In this document: positions 58,018-64,000 of the stretch, one piece after another
Position numbering within the stretch: the first letter of the stretch is position 1
How the letters are laid out: each line of letters starts with the position of its first letter
Source: Platycnemis pennipes
Taxonomy: Eukaryota; Arthropoda; Insecta; Odonata; Platycnemididae
DNA: 64,000 nucleotides
Assembly (NCBI GenBank): GCA_933228895.1
Contig: OW121855.1
Location: 46,762,698-46,826,697 of the forward strand
Reading direction: 5' to 3'
Translations under genes and position numbers: made by a program
Notes under the pieces: generated by a model
The model's database searches: none
Seen by the model: only the letters and a program-made list of their open reading frames with translations
What the model was told of the DNA's origin: nothing

Positions 58018-59990
58018 AAGCATACTCGTATTCAGTGAAGCAACCGTTGACATTTAAGCTTGTGTTTGTTTGGCTCTTAAAGTTAAGGAAAACCATGTTA
58101 TGACGAAAATGAGAGGCGAATAATGGTGAATAACAAAAATTACCGTAGGGATGTTGTTTGCACTGGCGATTTTGACAGCTGGAAAAATAATGTCGGTAAC
58201 TTCAAAAAAAAATAGGAGCGCCAGCCACTCATTTCCATTCTGGCAGGGAGATGTACAGCTTCAAATTGATTCCCAAATCACGGTTTACGAAATAAAGATG
58301 GTCCCAAAAATCTCCATCCAGCCAATCGACAAGGGCTTTATTTATCCCTTTTCCGTCCAACAGCATTAACGTATAAACTTAGATATCCGCCTTTAATTCC
58401 CATAAATCTTTAGATTTTCCTCCATGTTTACCTCCTGTTTTGATCTAAGAACTTTTTCCTCTTTTTATCGGATATCTGGGCTTATTAAAGTTTCCCAATA
58501 AATCCCTGCCGACTGAACGAACTCTTCCCTCAAAGCAGTGCCACGGAGTGGGTGCATTCGGACCAGTGAACCGATCTCCGACCAGGTTCGGGGCTCCAAT
58601 CTATCCTGCTGTTTACGATCTGACGGTTCTTGGTGTGACTTTCATCGCTGCGCCCAATGTATCAGCTGATTTGACACCAAAGATGTTTACGCGTCTGGAC
58701 ACGGTGAACCGTGCAATTTGGTGGCGTTAGGGATTGGAGAAAAAATGTTGTCCTCGGAGTTTTAAGTCCTCGCTGAGGATTTCATGACTGTTCAACAATC
58801 TTTTTTCAAATACTATTCGCCTTTATCAACGTAACTATCATCGAATTTATTCCTCACGTAGAAGTGAACTCGCTTCAAGATACCACAGTCGGGAATTCTG
58901 ATAGCATGGAATATTACAGTGAATAAAAATAATAGTGTTTTCATTAGTAAAAATAGATAGTGTATGCTTTTCTGGGAAACGGTATTTCCATTGTAGTTTA
59001 TAAGAATTTTCATCCCTTTTAATAACCACGTTTATTTTGAGAGATTCACGATAGTATCGCGATTCTTGAATGATATTTATTCCTGATGCATATAAGAGGA
59101 TAATTTTATTACGGATGTAATTTTCACGGACCAGAGCTTTTCATGAAATAGGAAAACATTATTGCATGCCGCTGACATCTCTAATTAAATATCCCTGAAA
59201 ACTCATCAAGCCCTTCAAAACCTGTGACGTTTCCATGTCCAGGATTTTAGTTGTGCTTCAGTGCCAACTCCTTCTTTCTGTAATTAACGGACAGTGTATC
59301 ATGCATTTTTTCAGCGGCACGTATCAAGCAAAAAATTGGGCCAATCGTCCTTTCAGAAATAGTTTTTTTCAGATGCAACGTTGGTGCACTAACTTTTAAT
59401 GGAGTGTTCGTCAAACCGGCGATCCATCAATATCTGCACTCCATCGAAAATGCTGCCCAGCGAAAAAAAAAATGGGGAGTCGACTTTGGATGGAAACATC
59501 TCTTTTGGAATTGCTTGCGTATTGATCATCCCATTAGCAGGGCGCTGCTTGCATAGAAAACCGCAACAGGACGAATCCCGAAAGTAGTTTCAACGTCGGC
59601 GGAATAGCATTTTCAAAAAAAAATATTTACGGGAGAATGCCTTTTAATAACACGGCCTTTTTAAGGACTTTGTATTTTCGTGGCATTTGCCACACAAATG
59701 AGATTCGCAAACCTTTTTCGGAAGTGGATACTCGAATTATTTATCCATTACATGCACTAAAATATTTTCATATGTTTGGCCTTGCCAATTTTACAATTAT
59801 TCCTGCTTGATGCAAAAATTCCTGATTGAATTATTGTTATCATTATCACTATGCCGCATTTTATCGTCAAATCGAGTATTTCGGAATGTGAGATATAAAT
59901 AAATACCTACAGTTCCATAAATGCAGCTCCGTAAATGAGCTGCAACATTCTATGAAGGAAGTTTTCTTCTCTTGGTCAAGTTTTGAACTC
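58018..59990. other. Non-coding stretch
   Basis: A moderately GC-rich segment (58535-58735) holds a 60-codon open frame without recognised features. No gene supported. Confidence 0.3.
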
Positions 59991-59994
59991 AAGT

Positions 59995-60330
59995 CGATCG
60001 AGTTGGTGAGATAGCTTGAAAACTGGCGTCCTCTCCCGAGGCCTTGCGTCAGAATTCCATCATTTCCAACATATTTCATTGGGAAACCGGTCCCCACATG
60101 GGTGGTATGTGGAGAGCAACTCGAATTCAATGCCTTGTCCGTCATATAGGACGTTAAACCGTTGACTCTTCGGAGCCTAGCGTCCGGAGACTGTAAATGC
60201 CGATTCCTGGTTTTGTTCCACCCTTCTTTCATTCCCTAAAGATTTCTTACCTATTTCTATAATTCCCACCTATACTAAATGGCTCAAGCGGCCTAAAATA
60301 TTGGTCGCATCCCCCGAATAATTAATATTT
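59995..60330 (+). repeat. SINE family A, diverged near-full-length copy
   Basis: The decayed tRNA-like head (TCGATCGAGTTGGTGAGATAGC...CTCTCCCGAGGCC) is followed by AAACCGGTCCCCACATGGG, GTCCGTCATATAGGACGTTAAACCG, GATTCCTGGTTTTGTTCCACCC, CATTCCCTAAAG and CTAAATGGCTCAAGCGGCC...TTGGTCGC. The order of blocks is the same as in the copy at 7804-8122 (opposite strand). Confidence 0.7.
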
Positions 60331-61334
60331 TAAACCCATTTTTAATTTATTATATTAATTCCTTTCAGAATAGCTAGTATTATCGAGGACTTAATGTTCT
60401 GCCACTACCTACAACCTAACTATCGATTCTAGCGATAGCTTTGGAAATTTCGTTTCGATTACTAACGCATGCGTCATTCAAAAAGCTTGACTATCCCCCA
60501 ACAGGGCCGTCCGCATGCACCTGAATGACAGCGCACTGTGGGAAACACGCAATAATTAAGATAGACAGAAATTTTCGAAAATGAAAATGCCGCCGAGTGG
60601 CTGGCCTTCGAAAAGGAAACTCATTCGATTCCCTTTGCTCGGAAGAACGTCCTTGATCTGATCGCGAAATTTCTATTTTTAACAAAGGTATTGGGAGGGA
60701 AAGAATTGGATGTGGAGAGAGAAATTAGGGAATGATGAAAATCGTGCGGGAAAAAACTGGCTGGGCTGCATTTCGAATCGATTCGCTTCGTGAGGGTGAA
60801 GACATAGCAGTCTGCAAGAAGGTAGAAGGCCTTGAAGAATACTGCGTGTAACAACTTGAATACCTAACTCCCCCGAGAATGAATGTCGGGTAATGCTTTA
60901 GGTAACATGTCGCTTAGTAGATGGCGGGAAACGGTAACTGATGGATGAGTGGAAGGGGATGAGTCATCAGTATAATTACTGAAATTATAGGTGGCAAAAT
61001 GTATATGCTACTAATGTAAGCAACAAAAGCTTCGCAAATGGAATATTAATTTGGTATTTGCTAATCCATAAAAATGAAAAGTATAAGGAACTACAATTTT
61101 ACATAAGAGGTTTAGCACTGGATGGAATCATGCTAGATATTCACTACGATAGACGTGTAAGGTTGCATTTAGTATGTGCTAGTAAGGGTTTAAGGCCTTC
61201 AAAGTTTAAAAAATTAAAGTTAAGATAAAACGTCTTCCAAAACATCAGGATCTAGCTCTAATGCAAAGTGACTGGAAACAAACTTACTCAGGACAATTTT
61301 TGAAAAACACGTTGAATAGGTAGGTACGTTATAT
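60331..61334. other. Non-coding stretch
   Basis: No gene or repeat family recognised. It is bounded on the right by the CR1-like 3' end. Confidence 0.35.
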
Positions 61335-62976
61335 ACATCAACATCTACATAATACCCTGCAAGCCACCACGAGGGTGTGTGGCAGGGGGTGATTTCTCAC
61401 CAAACATGCACTACATATCATGCATTAAAAAGGAATAGTATTAATATAGTAGTCAGAACAACACTATTTAAAAAAAAGATACAAATTGCTAAGCAAACAT
61501 GCAAAAACATTCTGTTAGTAGGGTTAGCTTTAAGTAGGTACCTACTCATACCAACATGCAGCTACCAATGCTATTCATTGCTACTCTCTGATAGGACATA
61601 TTTACCGTTATTCGTATCTCTAATTGTTCGAGGGAAAAAGGACATTTTGAATCTATCAGTTCGGCAATCAATTTCTCTAATTTTATGAATATGGTCCAGT
61701 CTGCCATAGTAAGTTGGGGTTCGTAAAATATTTTTAACATCATAACTGAAAATATTGCCTTGGAATTTGTTTAAGAGATTAAGTCTAAATTTCAACCTGC
61801 GATCTGACAATGATTCCCATTTCAATTCATTTAATAGACTGGTTACGCTAACATAATTATCGTATCGTCCCTTTACAAATCTTGCCGATCTTCGCTGCAC
61901 ACGTTCCAAATAAACATATTCCAAATGAGGTCTAACAAGGGAAAAGTAGCTGATTTCTCGTACATGATCGTCACATTTACCCAATACTCTTTTGATGAAA
62001 CCCAGTTTACGATTAGATTGACCCATTATTTCACGTATATGTTTACCCCAGGAAAGATCATGTGTCAGTCTTATTCCAAGATATTTAATGGATTCCACAT
62101 TTGTTATTTCATTATTACTTATTTTGTATGTGCTTGGAGGAGAATTATTCTTTTTCCAAAAATTCATTACTACACATTTTTTTAAATTTAATTCTAGCTG
62201 CCATGTATCACACCAATTTTCGATTGCTTGTAGGTCATCATTTAAATATTGCTTATCGTTTGGGCTTAGAATTTCCCTGTACACAACTGCGTCATCGGCA
62301 AATAGACGAAACTTACTTTTTACCACCTTACTGATATCATTAATGTACAGAAGGAACAGGAGTGGACCTATCACACTACCTTGTGGGACACCCGAAGTGA
62401 CTTCAATTTCCGGTGAGGTAACACCGTCCAAAACAACCCTTTAGACCCGATCATGTAGAAAATCAGTTATCCATGATATAATGTTAGTGTCTAGCCCATA
62501 AGATTTTAATTTCAGAATTAGTTTGCTATGAGACACCTTGTCAAAAGCTTTTTTGAAATCTAGAAAAACAGCATCCACTGGAATATTATTTTCGCCAGAA
62601 ACTAAAATATCGTGGGAAAAGAGAGCAAGTTGAGTTTCACATGATCTGCTCTTCCGGAAGCCATGCTGAATGTTGGACAACAAATTCTGGCTATCTAGGT
62701 ACCCCATGACTGAACTGACAATTATATGTTCTAGGACCTTGCATGAAATGGATGTGAGAGATATTGGTCTGTAGTTAGATGACTGCTCCCTATCACCACT
62801 TTTAAAAATGGGTGTTACATCGGCTACTTTCCAGTCCATCGGTACGACGTGTTCAGTGAGGGATTTATTAAATACTATTTGAAGGTAGGGAGAAATTTCG
62901 GAAGCTAACTCTCTATACATGCGGGAGGGAATTTGATCAGGGCCAGGAGATATACACGTTGCATCAGAAATCATAT
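61335..62976 (-). mobile_element. CR1/Jockey-like LINE, 5'-truncated copy 3
   Basis: The longest LINE copy in the window. It runs on the minus strand from a truncated start near 62976 to the 3' end at 61335, where TACATC-type repeats follow the conserved GCAAGCCACC/GTGGCAGGGGGTG block. The apurinic endonuclease domain and the N-terminal part of RT are missing, and no target-site duplication was seen. A sequence related to the foldback family at 45.2 kb abuts its 5' edge (about 62996-63140). Confidence 0.85.
61571..62974 (-). pseudogene. Reverse transcriptase of the CR1/Jockey-like LINE, one in-frame stop
   Basis: Two frames in the same register (62974-62441, 177 codons; 62431-61571, 286 codons) are separated by a single in-frame TAA near 62444-62442. 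Blocks in order: SPGPDQIPSRMY, WKVADVTPIFKSGDREQSSNYRPISLTS (split here: WKVADVTPIFKSG and NYRPISLTS), GFRKSRSCETQL, FLDFKKAFDKVSH (catalytic Asp region), then after the stop TSGVPQGSVIGPLLFLLYIND, FADDAVVY (catalytic Asp pair intact), KYLGIRLTHDLSWGKHI, and FKMSFFPRTIRD near the end. The protein would act in target-primed reverse transcription of the element's RNA. The stop and the missing N terminus make this copy inactive. Similar but shorter copies lie at 50.7 and 54.5 kb. Confidence 0.85.
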
Positions 62977-62989
62977 ATTACAAATCAAA

Positions 62990-63145
62990 AGCTTAAAATT
63001 CATAATGAAACACAACGGTAATTCTCCGCACTTAATTTTAATTTCCGACTCGGGTTTGGTAACCCAGCGCCATTTTCTAGGTATTTCTAGCTATTGTGTC
63101 ACAAGCTTCCACAAAGTCACGCCTGAAACGATTTCATATAAAAGC
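62990..63145 (+). repeat. Partial copy of the 45.2-kb foldback family
   Basis: TTCATAATGAAACACA, CACTTAATTTTAATTTCC, GACTCGGGTTTGG, CCAGCGCCATTTTCTAGG follow the order of the left arm of the foldback at 45181 (TTCATAATGAAACACA, CACTTAATTTAACACC, GACCCGGGTTTCGG, CAGTGCCATTTTCTAGG). Only one arm is present. The segment CCACAAAGTCACGCCTGAAACG at about 63110-63132 is the reverse complement of a segment next to the 45.2-kb element, so the outer flanks are rearranged. Confidence 0.6.
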
Positions 63146-64000
63146 ATAAAAGTTGTACATTTCAATTGTATACGTTGATCACAAACGTGCCATTACTCTT
63201 CCGTGAAATATTTGGAGAACAGGCATATTATTTGAGTCTTATTATTTGAGTCCTCTCTTCATTTTAATATTTTGGTGTACACGCGCGGAGATATATAAAA
63301 ATTGACATCATGTCTCATCATTGATATGCATGCAACTTGGTTCTTTGTCTTTTTTGTAGAAAATTATCCATCGTCGAAAAATTAATGTCCTTAATATATT
63401 TTTAATGTGTTAATCAACTGTTGTTGTAAACTATATCGGATTCGAACATTATTGTTAATAAATAAGTCATAAGACCCTCAAAGTTTAATGTAATAGTTCA
63501 AAAAGCCGAAAATACCTCGTAAGTTTCTCAAAGGTAATGGAGCCCAATGGAAATGGATTTACAATTAGTGGATGGCCTACTAGGTACCAGCACTTGAAAT
63601 GCACTTTTGAACTTCAATACAAAGCTTTTAAGTGTCAATATTTTCGTGTTAAGGTCATTTTATTATTTATACTTTTAGACATTATGAATTCCTATTTTTC
63701 TCTTGGCTATCTAATGGAGCACATTCTATATAGTGCATGAATTTCATTGAAAGGCACTTCATGAATAAGGGACCGTTTTCATGAGTACTTTGATTATCGT
63801 ATTTATGTTTCAACATAAATGCCTAGATGATGTGTTTTTCAGTAATAATAATGACAATCAACGTTATGAATTGCGAAAGATTTTAATAAAATAATCTCGT
63901 GGTTAACTTTGGAATCAACTGGTTAAATGTTTTATAATAATATCAGAGCCTTGATATTTGTCAAGTAAGACTTAATCATTAAAAATGCATTCACTTAGAA
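63146..64000. other. AT-rich non-coding stretch
   Basis: No gene or repeat family recognised to the end of the window. Confidence 0.35.

Overview
This looks like an arthropod nuclear genome, most likely an insect. It is AT-rich and intron/intergenic in character. It has no operons and no long conserved open frames, but it does have spliceosomal signals, tRNA-derived SINEs, non-LTR retrotransposon (LINE) fragments and foldback elements. Three LINE copies share a 3' end with TACATCT repeats followed by a conserved block containing CCTGCAAGCCACC and GTGTGTGGCAGGGGGTG. From memory this resembles LINE ends common in insect genomes such as locusts and their relatives, but I cannot name the species.

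I see no complete conventional protein-coding gene. The only recognisable proteins are reverse-transcriptase remains. The best is a CR1/Jockey-type RT on the minus strand at 61335-62976, truncated at its 5' end and broken by one in-frame stop. A few sites look like isolated exons: a 36-nt exon at 3957-3992 and possible terminal exons at 17141 and 45712. They are candidates only. Most other open frames lie in GC-rich, pyrimidine-rich islands where stop codons are rare by composition.

Layout. 1-12 kb: AT-rich DNA with a tRNA-derived SINE (2288-2494, flanked by a 14-bp duplication), a second SINE family (7804-8122) and LINE tails near 9.4-9.7 kb. 12.1-13.5 kb: three foldback elements in a row. 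14-35 kb: a series of GC-rich islands (14.5-16.0, 19.4-20.1, 22.8-23.6, 26.9-28.0, 33.2-35.2 kb) separated by AT-rich DNA with SINE remnants, foldbacks (18.3, 30.2 kb) and small tandem repeats. 35-48 kb: LINE remnants at 38.0, 39.2-40.0 and 41.1 kb, a foldback at 45.2 kb and two more islands (43.9 and 47.7-49.0 kb). 49-64 kb: the most repeat-dense part, with CR1-like LINE copies at 50.7, 54.5 and 61.3 kb all on the minus strand, a decayed LINE of another family at 53.5-54.4 kb, several SINEs, and a hAT-like non-autonomous DNA element at 57.7-58.0 kb.

The most interesting signal is a set of four independent foldback elements (13.3, 18.3, 30.2 and 45.2 kb). Their arms, read outward from the centre, carry hammerhead-ribozyme-like boxes: a CUGAUGA-like box, a short hairpin, GAAAC, and then in three of them a self-complementary hexamer or octamer. 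The copy at 13.3 kb has an almost complete type I hammerhead in both arms, and the base changes between the arms keep helix I paired. Such ribozymes are known from Penelope-like retroelements and retrozymes. Here they sit head to head in short elements with no visible coding sequence.
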